Below, one piece after another: positions 10,826 through 22,446 of a DNA stretch of 64,000 nucleotides. Position 1 is the stretch's first letter, and every line of letters starts with the position of its first letter. The stretch comes from Zanthoxylum bungeanum. Its lineage: Eukaryota; Streptophyta; Magnoliopsida; Sapindales; Rutaceae. The notes beneath the pieces were generated by a model. The model was given only the letters and a program-made list of their open reading frames with translations, was not told the origin of the DNA and did not search any database. A program made the position numbers and the translations under genes. The stretch covers positions 186,001-250,000 of the forward strand of contig SKCR01029101.1 in assembly GCA_019454045.1 (NCBI GenBank), written 5' to 3'.

Positions 10826-11252
10826 TGTTAGTGTCTTACACATGCCCAAGATCCCTAAACAATGATTTGTGTGTGAATAATCAAGATAAGTTGCGAAAAT
10901 ACTTACAATGATCGGTTGAGAATTTTTTTTAAAAAAAATCTCTTTGGATGTAGAAGTTCCAAGCTTTAAGAAGAGTTTTAAACCCTTGGGTGAGTTTCCC
11001 TATCACCTTATTTGACTCCCAAAGTGCTAGCTTTAGTGAAAAATTTGAAGCAAAATTCTTCCTCCAAAAGAGAAGCAATTCGGTAAAATGGGAGAGAGGA
11101 GAAGATAATGAATAGTAACTTCCAAAGTTGGTTGGTGTGTAAAGTAATTAATCCAATTTATTGTAGCCAACTACTCACATCAAGTGTCAAAAAGTTGATG
11201 TAAGTAAAACGGGTCCCACCACTTTAATTTCCAAATTTAAGTTGGCTTACAT
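10826..11252 (-). mobile_element. LTR piece L (second copia family), left part
   Basis: The stretch with TTCCAAGCTTTAAG, GGTGAGTTTCCCTATCACC and AGTGCTAGC matches in order the 3' parts of LTRs E1 (16850-16940), E2 (28250-28370) and K (34850-34920), in the same antisense orientation. The end at 10826 (TGTTAGTG) is tentative. L was split by D2: it resumes at 48905 with GGGCCCGGGTTCG and a palindrome also found in the H LTR. It is an old and diverged copy. Confidence 0.65.
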
Positions 11253-12467
11253 TGTTGGGAAGCGCCGCGAGTGCGCAGCTGAAAATCAAAATTATTATGC
11301 CATTTTCCCTTTGCCCAAGACCCATTTTTTTTGATTATTCTACAAGCCTAGGAATGTTACTATATATTCTAAGCATAAAACTCATAAAACATGCAAAGAA
11401 CATAAACCTAAACATGCTAACTATCATAAGAACTCTAATTAAAATAAAGAAAGAAAAAAACTTACTTGAACCGAAGACTCATCCAGTCCTCCCTCCAATC
11501 TACAAGCTTTTCTCGAACTTATCAAGCTTTTCCACGTTCCAAAGAGCCACCCAAGTGTGTGGCATCCAAAGATGCACACACCAAAGACAAAACTCAGGGG
11601 CAAGACTACGCCTTGAGTGCACGGGTATTTTGCCCTTGGTGCTAGCCTAGGCAAATACCTCAAAACTTTTAACTCGAGGTTCCTCTAGTCAATTAGACTT
11701 AAGGATCCTCAAAATCAGTGGCTTACTCTTAAACTTTAGAGTTGCTCACTTATATAAACCCAATATATGAAAGGTTTTGGTGTACCAAATTTGTAAAGAA
11801 TTCTTTGGGTTTATACAGTGCTCCAAAGACAACAAAATTAATTAAGAATCCGATGTGGGATAAAAGCTAATTTAATCTTAGCCATTGGATCTTAATTTAG
11901 TGGTTTAATGAGATTATAAAACCCTAATAAGAGTTTGGGCCGAATTGGAATTCAAAACAAATAAAAAATTTTTTTTTACTATTGACGTAAATAATAATCT
12001 TTTTTATTCCAATTCCCAAAGTGCCCTCATTGTCATTCACCAATCCCTAAGCCACTATGGAACCTTATAAATGATATGTTCAATAATTAAACACATTGAA
12101 CCATTTATGAACAATTCCTACAGTAATCATATATGCTGTTATATTTGTATTGTGCACTATTAACCATTGATTTCGACTTTGTTATGTGTAACCTTTTGGG
12201 TTGCCCTCAAGTTGGACATGAAATGAATCGTGATAATTTAATCGAACATAAATTATCCTCCGATCAGATGGTCGTTCGATTTCAATGACCAAGGTTGACA
12301 TCTAGCAACATGCCAAGGCCCCCAAATGAGAAGGAAATATATATATACACATTCTGTATGTGATTTACATATGATACGGTCCATCACCTCACTGTATCCC
12401 CACCTATTGACCTAGGGTACGAAAGGTTTCTACCCATATGGTCAAAGGTATAATGTTGATAGTGTCT
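11253..12467 (-). mobile_element. D2 3' LTR, distal part
   Basis: This is the reverse complement of D1 LTR 1158-2415, ending in CGCTTCCCAACA (minus strand) at 11253. At 12463-12467 the LTR is cut by element C, with GTGTC duplicated. The LTR continues at 24382. The 132-residue frame at 11252-11650 is not shared as a protein by the other LTR copies and is taken as chance. Confidence 0.88.
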
Positions 12468-14396
12468 ATTGGACAATTATGACCCATAACGTCACTATTT
12501 GTAAAAGACATTGTGGTTTTTGTACAAATTAACTATGTGACAATGGAAATTGCATTTTATCATTTTGTAATTTGATTACTTAAATATATAAATGATGAAA
12601 GTCCTTATGATTAGTTCCGGATTATAAGATATGGGACTGTATCAATCCATAACGGTTTAATCATTAAATATCCCTAGTCGTTGTATTATCGAGATTGGAC
12701 ATCGATAATACGGAATAGACTAGTATTGCACTTGTGCGTGTTATGGAAGCATAACAATATAGTTCTCATATATTTAAGTATTGGATACTTATGTGTGATA
12801 GGAGGTCGTGTTTACCGATGGTACGAAAACAGCTTCACTCTAGATAGACCCCGTGAAATCCCATTGGTAGTATGACTATGTGTCTATGGGAATCCGCATC
12901 AGGGTAAGTGTAATTGGTCTTAACCTGAGACTTGCATCGCTAGTACTTACGACAATCAATACGCTTTGGTTTTGGTCCTCCAGGACTTTAACAGGTTCTG
13001 TGTACGCCTCTTCTGGGTTTATTGAGAATCGTAGTGTATTGGGTGTGATGTCAAGACAGAAGTATCACTTCAGTCATATGGAGATGACGATCACGCAGGG
13101 ATACATAATGGGTACTCTAATTGGTTGCAACCATCAGGATAATATGATAAGGTCATGATTATCCGATTAAAGAGACTAGTTGCTTGTAATATGATATATG
13201 CTTCGTACGGGGCAGACACTATTCCAGCTACAGGCCTTGCATGTGACATCCGATACTAGATCGTAATACGCAATACTACGTATACTACGCCTGACATAGA
13301 TTATATAATCCTTTAAGAATATTTCTGGAGAATTGGGTAGGCACGGTGCTTTGCTCGAAGCCAACCATGTCTCGTAAATCGATAAAAACGTGGTATGAGG
13401 TACGCACATGTTCGGATAGTCCGACGACTGGATTTACTCCCAACATATCCAGGGATCTCATGGGTCGCTTCCCGAAGATTCACCGATGACGTATGATTTG
13501 AACATAATTAATCTAGGATTAATTGTGGAGAGATTTTATCTGGGATAAAATACTATTTGAAGAGAGAGAACGATTAATTTGGAATTAATAGATAAAATGA
13601 TATATTCGATATATTAAATGAAATTAGATTTCGACGCGGAATTAAAATTGGATTTTAATTCGGGCTAACGAATTGATTTAGAATTAATTCACGAGCGACG
13701 TGAATAGTAATTTTGCTAGGCATAATTATTTAATTAAATTTGATTTAATTACGTCGCAACAGAAAGTTTGTTAATTCTGAATTAACGAACCCGAGCCCGG
13801 AATGTGTTTGCGGGCCCACTCGCGTTTTGAATTAAAGTGGGGCCCACAAGTCACATCGTAAGTCACATCGCCTGTCACTTTAGTGATGGAAGTCATGTCA
13901 CCTTTTTTGTGATTGACAACCAGTCACTATTCATGTTGGGAGTAGATGAAGGCATTGAATGCCATTTTCCCTCCATTTTGCTTTATGTTTTTTGGAAAAG
14001 CATATACCAAAAGTGTGAAAAAAAATTTGGTATTAGGTTTTTAGAAAACAAAAACAAAAGAATTGAAACTCTCTCTCTCTCTCCATAAGCTCAGTGCCGT
14101 GAGCTTCTTCACCATTAGAAGGAAAATTGTTTTCTTTCTTATCTTGCTAGCACATTCAAGGAATAATATCAAGGTTTTAGGGAAACTAATCTCTTGAGCT
14201 TGGAATCAATATCAAAAGCTTGGAGCTTGGATTCAACATTCAAAAGGACACCTTGGCCAAAACTTCAATGAGGAAATTTTTGTGTTCAACGCATCCTAAA
14301 TCCGTTCTTTGTTAGTATGATTCCCCCATTCTTATTTTCGTATTCACATGATTTCATTGCTTTATATGATCTTGGAAATGTCTTAGAGACCAAATA
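12468..14396 (+). mobile_element. 5' LTR of C
   Basis: 1929 bp, matching 22447-24381 along its whole length. Both terminal dinucleotides are mutated: the start is TA instead of TG, and the end is TA instead of CA. It contains the palindrome ladder (13500-13800) and a CT microsatellite near 14070. Frames such as 12880-13158 and 13837-14088 recur in the other LTR simply because the LTRs are copies of each other. Confidence 0.92.
13500..13800 (+). repeat. palindrome ladder in the C 5' LTR
   Basis: About nine short inverted repeats with arms of 6-10 bases and usually 3-base centres follow one another. Examples are ATTAATCtagGATTAAT, ATTTTATCtggGATAAAAT, GAAATtagATTTC and ATTAAAATtggATTTTAAT. The same ladder is present at 23484-23780, 17280-17560, 28760-29060, 35370-35710, 43680-44030, 55070-55480 and 62930-63340. 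Confidence 0.85.
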
Positions 14397-14397
14397 A

Positions 14398-14411
14398 TGG
14401 TATCAAGAGCC
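14398..14411 (+). promoter_or_regulatory. primer binding site of C
   Basis: TGGTATCAAGAGCC begins two bases after the 5' LTR. It matches the copia initiator tRNA-Met site TGGTATCAGAGCC apart from one extra A. Element H has the canonical form at 56024. Confidence 0.85.
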
Positions 14412-16539
14412 TTGATGAGCATGAAATTGAACTTATGGTTTATATTCTTGATTTGGGTCTTTTTAATTTGAGCATGTTTTAATCAAATTGTTTGTTTGAG
14501 TATGCTTGTATGTTAATAACTTGGAGTTATGCATGATCAATTTGTAGAAAAATTAATTAGATTAATTTTCCCAAATATGTTAGGCTTGGCCGAATACTAT
14601 ATGCCCTAAAAGTCATGGTATTTTTTGTTTTTTGATCATTGGATGAGTTGAAAGACATGGGAAATATTGATTTGAGATTCAATCATATTGAAATCGGAAT
14701 CGGATAAAAAATCCCTACTAATGCCGTGAGCTTTAAGCATGGAATGAGATGATTTTTTGTTTCAATAATGTTGGACATGTATTGATGATGAATAATCATG
14801 ATTAATTGATTAGATTAGTATTTTGGAAATGTTAATTTAAATAGTTAATCATGGTTAAACACTTTAATTAATTAAATCATGATATTTGGAATATTAAAAT
14901 TTAATTAATTGGGCTTAATTTAGAATTGGGCTTATAATGTTGTATTTGGGCCTAATGGGCTTGGTTGGGCCAAGTTTTTTTAGGTCAATTGGATTGGATC
15001 CAAATTGGGCCTAAATCATTCCATTAAGTCCAAATATGACAAATGGGCCTTTTATGTTTAATTGGGCCTAATGGGCCGAAATTGGTTTCTTGGCAAATAA
15101 GGTGATTCCTTAATTAGGCTTTGGTATTTGGTTTGACCCATATTGACCAAAGTCCATGCCTTAAGAAATTAATTGAAAGCCCATTGGACTTTAATTAAAT
15201 GACATTGGATGTTAATTGGGCTTTGAGACCCATTTAGATTAGATTTGGAATCTAAGTCGTAAAGGCGCATTTAAAAGTGTAATTATTTAATTTGGAATTA
15301 AATATAGAATTAGTATTGAATACGAATTAAATTAGATTTAAATTGTAGTTCGATATAATTGAAGAATTCGTACTTTGAGTACTTATTCTTAAACGAGTTG
15401 GACTCGCGCAAATCAAAACGTTGTTTGAACATTGGATGATCATTTTATTCAAAGATTAATTAATTGGATTAGATTGATTGAATAACATGCTTTGTGTGAA
15501 TACATGGATGTGTTGAATGAATAATGTATATCAGATGGATATTAGAAGGGAAATGGCAATTTTGGAAATTGTTGTAAATTTAGAATTTTTTAAATTGGAC
15601 CTGCGTGTCGAGCCTTATCTCTCTCGATTCTTTGTAATTCTCTTCTCACCTAATTCCCCTCATTGTTAACGAGGTTTCTTTAACTGTATTATGTAATTGG
15701 GTAGAAGTTAGAATAGTGCTAGCCGGGGAGAGGAAAATGAGTGATTTGTTCTAGGAACAATCTGTGAGATATCCATCCGCATATCATTATTAATTTATTT
15801 ACCTCGCCTTATTATGCTTTTAGAATGCATGCTTAAGGGTGTATGATGAGACCTAACAAAGATAATAAATTGGTTGCCAATTTACGCGAAAAACCCTCAA
15901 CAAATATTAAGTGTTTTCCTTCCCTTGAGTGATTCTTACTCAAGATCCAAGATTGGCACTGGTTTGTTGGCCAAAGTCAAGACCTTTGTCCATCGCGGAT
16001 GTGTTTGAATCATGAAGGCTTTGTTCCATATCGTATGTCTTGTCCAAGTTGTGATTTGTTGGACAAAGTCAAGATCACTTCTTGTGCATCGACATCGATT
16101 ACGAAGCTTTCCAAAGTCAATGGATTCCGCTTAACTGGAATCATTAAGCTTGTTGTGCCAAAACCAAGGCTTAGTTGATTCAGAGGAAAAAGGTTAGGAA
16201 AATATATTGGATATATTGGCATATATATTGTATATATGTTTCGAACTTGGAGGTCCACCTACCGGATCTAGGAATTGGATGAGATCCAATTGTTCTTAGA
16301 GATCTACCTAGTTAAATATCATACAACTTGTTGGCCAAAGTCAAGGTTGTGTGTTATTTAATGGGATCCTAGCCCACTAGGAAACTAGGTTTCCCAAGTA
16401 CTCAACAGAGGGTTAGAGGCTCGCCAAGAAATAGTGGGAGGCTAGTATTGAATTTGCAATTTCGTTCAAATACTTAGCTCTACGCGCTTTCAAATACTTT
16501 CGTCAATTATTTTTTATTAGTTGGACTATTGCGGTTAAG
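14412..16539 (+). other. C leader between PBS and gag
   Basis: 2.1 kb of non-coding, AT-rich sequence rich in TTGGGCCTAATGGGC-type words (14940-15240). Close to gag it carries three copies of TTGGCCAAAGTCAAG or a one-base variant at 15967, 16059 and 16331. The same arrangement is present in I, H and K. No protein is supported: the 82-residue frame at 16010-16258 runs antisense and is not conserved. Confidence 0.8.
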
Positions 16540-16693
16540 ATGACAGGAAAGTTAAGCATTAGGGATATTGTCATGGGTGATAATGTCTTTAACGGCACAA
16601 ACTTTCAAGACTGGGATATAAATCTCAGAATTGTTCTCGGATCCGAGAAGTTACTCTACACTATAGAGAGACCTCTTGGGCCTAAGCCCCGAC
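16540..16693 (+). pseudogene. C gag, N-terminal fragment
   Basis: The ATG at 16540 opens MTGKLSIRDIVMGDNVFNG, then NFQDWDINLRIVLGSEKLLY and IERPLGPKP. This is the standard start of copia Gag, with the N-F-x-x-W pattern and the LYxIERPLGPKP box. At 16693 it is cut by the solo LTR E1. The reading resumes at 18616 after the duplicated CCGAC. Confidence 0.9.
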
Positions 16694-18610
16694 TGTTGGT
16701 TTCTATTATATGTCCCAAGGAAAGATTAAGCATATGAAATACAACAATGAATATATATTAAAAGATGAAGTATGGCGGAATCATACTTACAAAGCTTTTG
16801 TGATGAGAAGTGATGAAGAAAATCTTTGAATCTCCAAGCTTCAAGTTTCGGCCAAGGGAGGAAGAAGAGTTGAAGCTCCAAGCTTTGTGTATTCCAAGCT
16901 CTTTGATGGTTTCCCTATCACCTCCTTTGATCCTTCAATGTGCTAGCAAATGGAGAAAAGAAAATCAAATCTTCTTTTCCCTAATGGAAGTCACGGCATT
17001 GTGAGAGAGAGAGGAGAGTTGTATTGATCTTTGTTACAAAAATCAATTTATATTTATGCCATAATATTTATTAAATTAATAATAAACTTATGACACAAAT
17101 CATGCAATGGCTTAGACTGTCAAACACTCAAACTCCATGCAAAACCATTGAGTGTATTGTACACTATCACCATGCAATGTATTAACAATTAAATAATGCA
17201 TATAATGACATGTGTCATGTGGGCCCCACACGTTTCCAAATGAAAGTGGGCCCACGTGCACTCACGCGTTCGGGTTTGATATTTCCGAAATACCGAACTT
17301 ACGTCGCGACGTTAATTAAATCGAATTTAAATAAATAATTGCGCCTAGCGAAATTATTATTTACGTCGCTAACGAATTAATTCTAAATTAACTCGTTTGC
17401 CCGAATTAAAATCTAATTTTAATTTCGCGTCGAAATCGAATTTCGATTATTATATCGAATATAATAATTTTATCGATTAATTCTAAATTAATCGTTCTCT
17501 CTCTAAATAAGGCACTTTATCTCCAAGATAAAGTTTCTCCGCAATTAATCCAAGATTAATTAAGTCCGAATCAAATATCATAGGTGAATCTTCAGGAAGC
17601 GACCCAAGAGATCTCCGGATATGTTGGCAGTAAATACGGTCGTCGGATAATCCGAATACGTACGTACCTCGTACTACGTTCTTACCGATTCTCAAGACAA
17701 GGTTGGCTTCTAGCAAAGCGCCATGCCTACCCAATTCTCCAGAAATATTCTTACTGGAATATTAGATCTATATCAAGCGTAGTATACCGTAGTATTGCGT
17801 ACATCGATCCAGTATCGGACGATCACATGTTAGGCCTGGGGCTGGAAATGTGTCTGCCCCGTACGAAACATATATCGGACATCAAGCAACTAGTCTCTTT
17901 AAATCGGACAATCCTGACCTGGTCATATTGTCCCGGCGGTTGCAACCTTTTATAGAGTACTAGTTCTGTGTCCTGCGTGATCATCACCTCCATATGTCTG
18001 AAGTGATACTCCCATCTCGACATCACATCCAGTACACTACGATTCTCGATAAACCCAGAAGAGGTGTACACAGAACCGGTTAAGGTCCCCAACCACCAAA
18101 ACCAAAGTTTACCGATTGTCGCAAGTACTAGCGATGTAAGTCTCAGGTTAAGACCATATACACCTACCCTGATGCGGCCTCCCATAGACACGCAGACATA
18201 CTACCAATGGGATTCCGCGGGGTCTATCCAGAGCGAAGCTGTTTTCCGTACCATCGGTAAAACAGAACCTCCTATCGCACTTGCATAAGTATCCAATACT
18301 TAAATATATGAGAACTATGCCGTTGTGCCCTCACAACGTGCACAAGCGCAATACTAGTCTATTCCGCATTATCGATGTCCGATCTCGATAATACTCCGAC
18401 TAGGGATATTTAATGATTAAACCTTTATGGATTGATACTGTCTCATATCATCTCAATCCGGTATTAATCATATGGACTTTCGCCATTTATATATCAAAGA
18501 AAATAATATTACAAAACGACAAAAGGCAATTTCATTATCACATAGTTAATTTTGTACAATAATACAATATCATTTACAAACAGTGACGCTATGAGACATA
18601 ATGCCTAACA
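16694..18610 (-). mobile_element. solo LTR E1, nested in C gag
   Basis: On the minus strand it runs from TGTTAGGCATTATG (18610) to AAACCAACA (16694). CCGAC flanks both sides (16689-16693 and 18611-18615). No internal region is present, so it arose by recombination between two LTRs of one element. It is closely related to E2 and more distantly to the LTRs of C, H and K. Frames such as 17584-17955 (+) and 17823-18191 (-) lie inside it; see the rejected list. Confidence 0.93.
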
Positions 18611-18615
18611 CCGAC

Positions 18616-19340
18616 CTGATCAGTTGCTTCAGCTAGAGCTTTGGAAGACTCATAGCGATGACAACGCGACTGCTCAATCGGTAATACTTACTGTATGACT
18701 CCGCAATTCCGTCGTCAAAACAATTGATTGGATCCATATGAGATGATGGCGAAGTTACATGATCTTCACCGATCTAATTTTAGATTGCAAAGATATTAGT
18801 TACAGAAGAAGCTCTTCCACGCTTGCATGTCAGAGGGTACGTCTATTGAGCACCATGTGTCACAGATGATTGCTGACATTGAGCATCTTGGACAGATGGG
18901 CATCATCTTCGAGGCTGAGACTTCAGTAGATTTGATCCTACAGTCTCTCCCCGACACTTGGAGTGGGTTCATCATGAACTACAACATGTTGAACCAAGAC
19001 CAAACTTTTGGAGAGTTGATGTCTACTCTGCGCGAAACAGAAAAAGAGCTCCTTAAGGGCAAGAAGCGCGAGGCGCACTTCGCTTCAACATCTCAGACTC
19101 CGAGGGCTTGGCCCAAGGCGACTAGAGGTGTAAAGAAGAAGAAAAAGAAGAAGAAGAAGAAGAAAGGCAAGGCCAAATCGTCAAAACCTTCTGGGAAGGG
19201 TAAGGACAAATCCCAAGATGTATATTTGATGTGCGGGAAGCGGGGTCACTGGAAGCGTGGCTGCCGCGAGTACAAGGCACACATGAAGGAAATCAAAGCG
19301 GGTAAGACACCGTCTTCATGTATGTTTGTTATAGAAATAA
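18616..19340 (+). pseudogene. C gag, C-terminal part
   Basis: Gag continues after E1. From 18827 the frame is open: the central helical part (SIEHHVSQMIADIEHLGQMG, LILQSLPDTWSGFIMNYN), a Lys-rich stretch with eleven consecutive Lys codons at about 19130-19165, then the zinc knuckle YLMCGKRGHWKRGC. The first Cys of the CX2CX4HX4C knuckle is Tyr, so zinc binding is probably lost. A stop lies upstream near 18797. The N-terminal part is at 16540-16693. Confidence 0.88.
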
Positions 19341-19900
19341 ACATGTCTACTACTAGTTGTAAAAATTGGATTTTTGATTCTGGTTGTGGTAATCAAATAT
19401 GTACTGATGTACAGGATCTGCAGATTAGCAGGAGACTGGCCTCAGGAGAGATTGAACTCCGCGTTAGAAATGGGAAACGGGTCACCGTTTTGGCCGTTGG
19501 CACTTTTGTTTTGGAACTTCCCTCGAGGCATGTACTTAAACTATCAGACTGTTATTATGTACCTAGTTTGACTAGGAATATTATTTCTGTATCTATGTTA
19601 GCCCAATGTGGGTATATTTTTATATTTAGAAACATTGGGTGTTTTATGTATAAAAATGATATGGAAATTTTCACTGCTGATGTAAATAATGGTCTTTATA
19701 TTTTGAATATGAATCAATCTCAAACATATAATGTAACAAACAAAAGGCTTAAAGTAAGTAACAAAGATGAAACTTATGTGTGGCATTGTCATCTGTGACA
19801 CATAAACAAGACACGTATATCCACACTTTCGAAGAGTGGGTACTTCGACGGATTTGATCCAAATTCATATGACGTCTGCGAATCTTGTTTATTAGGCAAG
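19341..19900 (+). pseudogene. C aspartic protease and pre-integrase part
   Basis: In the same frame as gag it reads NWIFDSGCGNQICTDVQDL, with DSG as the protease active-site motif, then NGKRVTVLAVGTFVLELPS, DCYYVPSLTRNIISVSML and NNGLYILN. The frame reads WHCHL and then hits TGA at 19796-19798, where a Gly codon is expected before the His of the pre-integrase zinc motif. Beyond it, HINKTRI and CESCLLGKMPKTP follow. Confidence 0.9.
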
Positions 19901-20640
19901 ATGCCTAAAACACCTTTTAGCAGAAATGGTGCACGTGCCACCGAACTGTTAGCCCTCGTTCATAGTGATGTATGTGGGCCCATGTCTAGCCAGGCTAGAG
20001 GTGGATATGAATACTTCGTAACCTTTACGGATGATGCATCGGGTTATGGTTATGTGTATCTTATGAGACAAAAGTCGGAAACCTTTGAGAAATTCAAAGA
20101 TTTTCGAAACGAAGTAGAAAAACAGACCGGAAAAAGTATTAAGACATTACGGTCAGACCGTGGTGGCGAATACTTAAGCAATGAGTTTCTTGATTACTTG
20201 AAAGAATATGGTATTCTTTCATAGTGGACTCCTCCCAGAACACCGCAATTAAATGGTGTGTCCGAACGGAGAAACCGAACTTTGTTAGACATGGTAAGGT
20301 CTATGATGAGTTGCACAGAGCTACCTATTTCCTTCTAGGGATATGCATTGAATAGTGCAATATGTTTTTTGAATAAGGTTCCGTCAAAGTCTGTTCAACA
20401 GACTCCGTATGAAATATGGATAGGAAAGAAACCGGGTTTCTCATTTCTGAAGATTTGGGGTTGCTGGGCATACGTCAAACATTTGGAAGGTACCAAACTA
20501 GAACCCAAATCGGATAAATACCTATTTGTGGGATATCCTAGGGAAACCAAAGGATATTACTTCTATCACCCACAAGAGAACAAAGTATTTGTTGCTCTAC
20601 ATTGCTGTTTTCCTTGAGAAGGAATTCCTAAATGCAGTGA
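19901..20640 (+). pseudogene. C integrase
   Basis: The frame 19901-20221 reads LALVHSDVCGPMSSQARGG, YFVTFTDDASGYGYVYLMR and LRSDRGGEYLSNEF, with the first two acidic residues of the catalytic core. A TAG at 20222 replaces a Gln codon. After it come a GVSERRNR stretch with the catalytic Glu, a second stop near 20337, and NSAICFLNKVPSKSVQQTPYE with KIWGCWAYVK (20348-20617). A frameshift at about 20600 ends the frame. Confidence 0.9.
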
Positions 20641-21900
20641 TAAGTGGGAGGAAAGTAGAACTCGATGAAAATCATAGTGATACTATTCCTGGCACGGAAT
20701 CCTTAACGGAACAAGAACAGTCCATCAGGGATGAGACTGTACCACAATCTTCGAATACACAAAGACCGCGTAGGTCGGAGAAAGTCAGAAAACAACCTGA
20801 GAGGTATGGGTTTCTGATCTCACCCCATGTGGATATTAATCTTATTGAGGAAGACGAGCTGGCTAGGTATGAGGAAGCGATACAAGGTATCGAATCTGAT
20901 TTATGGCAAGATGCCATGAATTCCAAAATGGATTCCATGTACACCAACCAAGTTTGGACACTGGTTGATGCACCAGAAGGCGTAAAGCCTATTGGTTGCA
21001 AATGAGTCTTTAAGAGGAAGACCGACATGGATGGCAACATACAAACGTACAAAGCTAGGCTTGTAGCGAAAGGGTATCTTCAACGACATGGTGTCGATTA
21101 CGACGCGACTTTTTCATCAATTGCCATGATTAAATCCATTCGGATAATGCTTGCTATTGCTGCATATTTCGATTACGAGATATGGCAGATGGACGTCAAA
21201 ACCGTTTTCCTTAATGGAAACCTTTTGGAGGATGTTTATATGCAACAGCCTGACGGTTTTGTCGTACCAAGACTTGCAAACAAGGTTTGTAAGTTAAATC
21301 GATCTATTTATGGATTGAAGCAAACATCGCGTTTTTGGAACCAATATTTTGATGAGATCATAAAAGAATATGATTTCGTTCAAAACGAGGATGATCCTTG
21401 TGTATATAAGAAGGTTAGTAGGAGCGCACTGACATTCATTGTCCTTTACGTTGATGATGTATTGCTTATTGGCAATGATATTCCCATGTTAACATCGGTG
21501 AAAGCTTGGCTTTCATTAAAATTCTCCATGAAGGATCTGGGAGAAGCAACCTTTATTCTAGGAATAAAGATCTACCGGGATAGATCTAGAAAGCTGCTTA
21601 GACTCTCCCAGAGCACGTACATTGACAAAGTGTTGAAAAGAATCAATATGGATCAGTCCAAGAGGGGACTGTTGCTAATGTCACACGGCGTCACTCTATC
21701 TAAGGATACATGTCCTAAAAATCTAGATGAGAGAGACAACATGAGTCAGATTCCATTCGCCTCGGTAGTCGGATCGATCATGTATGCCATGATATGTACG
21801 CAACCTGATGTCTCGTATGCTTTGAGCATGTGTAGTCGCTATCAGGCCGATCCAGGTGATGGTCACTGGATGGTGGTTAAGAATATCCTTAAGTATCTTA
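20641..21900 (+). pseudogene. C reverse transcriptase
   Basis: The frame 20526-21005 holds the linker and RT start (RKQPERYGFLISP, WTLVDAPEGVKPIGCK). A TGA at 21003-21005 replaces the usual Trp. From 21027 the frame is open for 359 codons: YKARLVAKGYLQRHGVDYD, WQMDVKTVFLNGNL, LNRSIYGLKQ, then the catalytic box LYVDDVLLIGND and MKDLGEATFILGIKIYRD, on to TQPDVSYALSMCSRYQADPG. The active-site residues are intact, so RT is the best-preserved enzyme of this family in the window. Confidence 0.93.
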
Positions 21901-22390
21901 GACGAACTAAGGATGCTTTCTTAATATATGGAGATGAAGAACTTGAGGTAACTGGGTATACCGACACAAGTTTCCAAACCGATAAAGACAACTGCAAGTC
22001 GCAATCTAGGTACATATTTTGTTTGAATAATGGAGCAGTAAGCTGGAAACTTCCAAGCAAGAGACTGTTGGCGATTCAACAACAGAAACAGAGTACATTA
22101 CTCTAGCTGAAGCAGCAAAAGAGGCATTTTGGATCCGTAAATTCCTAATTGGATTAGGAGTAGTTCCGTTAGCTGCTGAGCCCGTTCCATTGTATTGTGA
22201 CAATAACGGGGCTATAGTGCAGGCTAAGGAACCGCGGTCTCATCAATGATCCAAACAAGTTCTTCAACATTTCCATCTGATTCGTGAGATCATACATCGT
22301 GGCGATGTGAAGATCGAGAAGGTCGCATCAGAGGACAACATTGCAGATCCGATGACGAAAGCTATTCCTCAGCAAAATTTTGAGTGATAT
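21901..22390 (+). pseudogene. C RNase H
   Basis: Continues from RT: YGDEELEVTGYTDTSFQTD with a catalytic Asp, then NNGAVSWKLPSKR. A frameshift near 22060 destroys the DSTTETEY part, which is readable in the next frame. LYCDNNGAIVQAKEP, with the catalytic YCDN, follows at about 22190. The end reads HRGDVKIEKVASEDNIADPMTKA. The PPT lies about 45 bases further on. This copy keeps the 25 bases that are deleted in I, H and K. Confidence 0.9.
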
Positions 22391-22435
22391 GTACATAGTT
22401 TATGTGTTAGATGCTTGAGTGACAGGCTATAGGCC

Positions 22436-22445
22436 AAATGGGAGA
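22436..22445 (+). promoter_or_regulatory. polypurine tract of C
   Basis: AAATGGGAGA directly before the 3' LTR (start 22447). H has AAGTGGGAGA at the same place. Confidence 0.85.
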
Positions 22446-22446
22446 T

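Noticed and set aside
11252..11650. 132-codon frame in the D2 LTR
   Set aside because: Lies wholly in the LTR, not conserved as protein in D1, and starts outside a plausible transcript.
17584..17955. Antisense frame in LTRs, starting NLQEATQEISGYVGSKYG, seen also at 29074-29412, 35729-35911, 44047-44229, 54869-55051 and 62730-62912
   Set aside because: It is open over about 60 codons in many LTRs, but its start is GTG, not used in plant nuclear genes, and the copies are related by LTR descent. I see no known domain. A ribosome-profiling or dN/dS test on many LTR copies would be needed.
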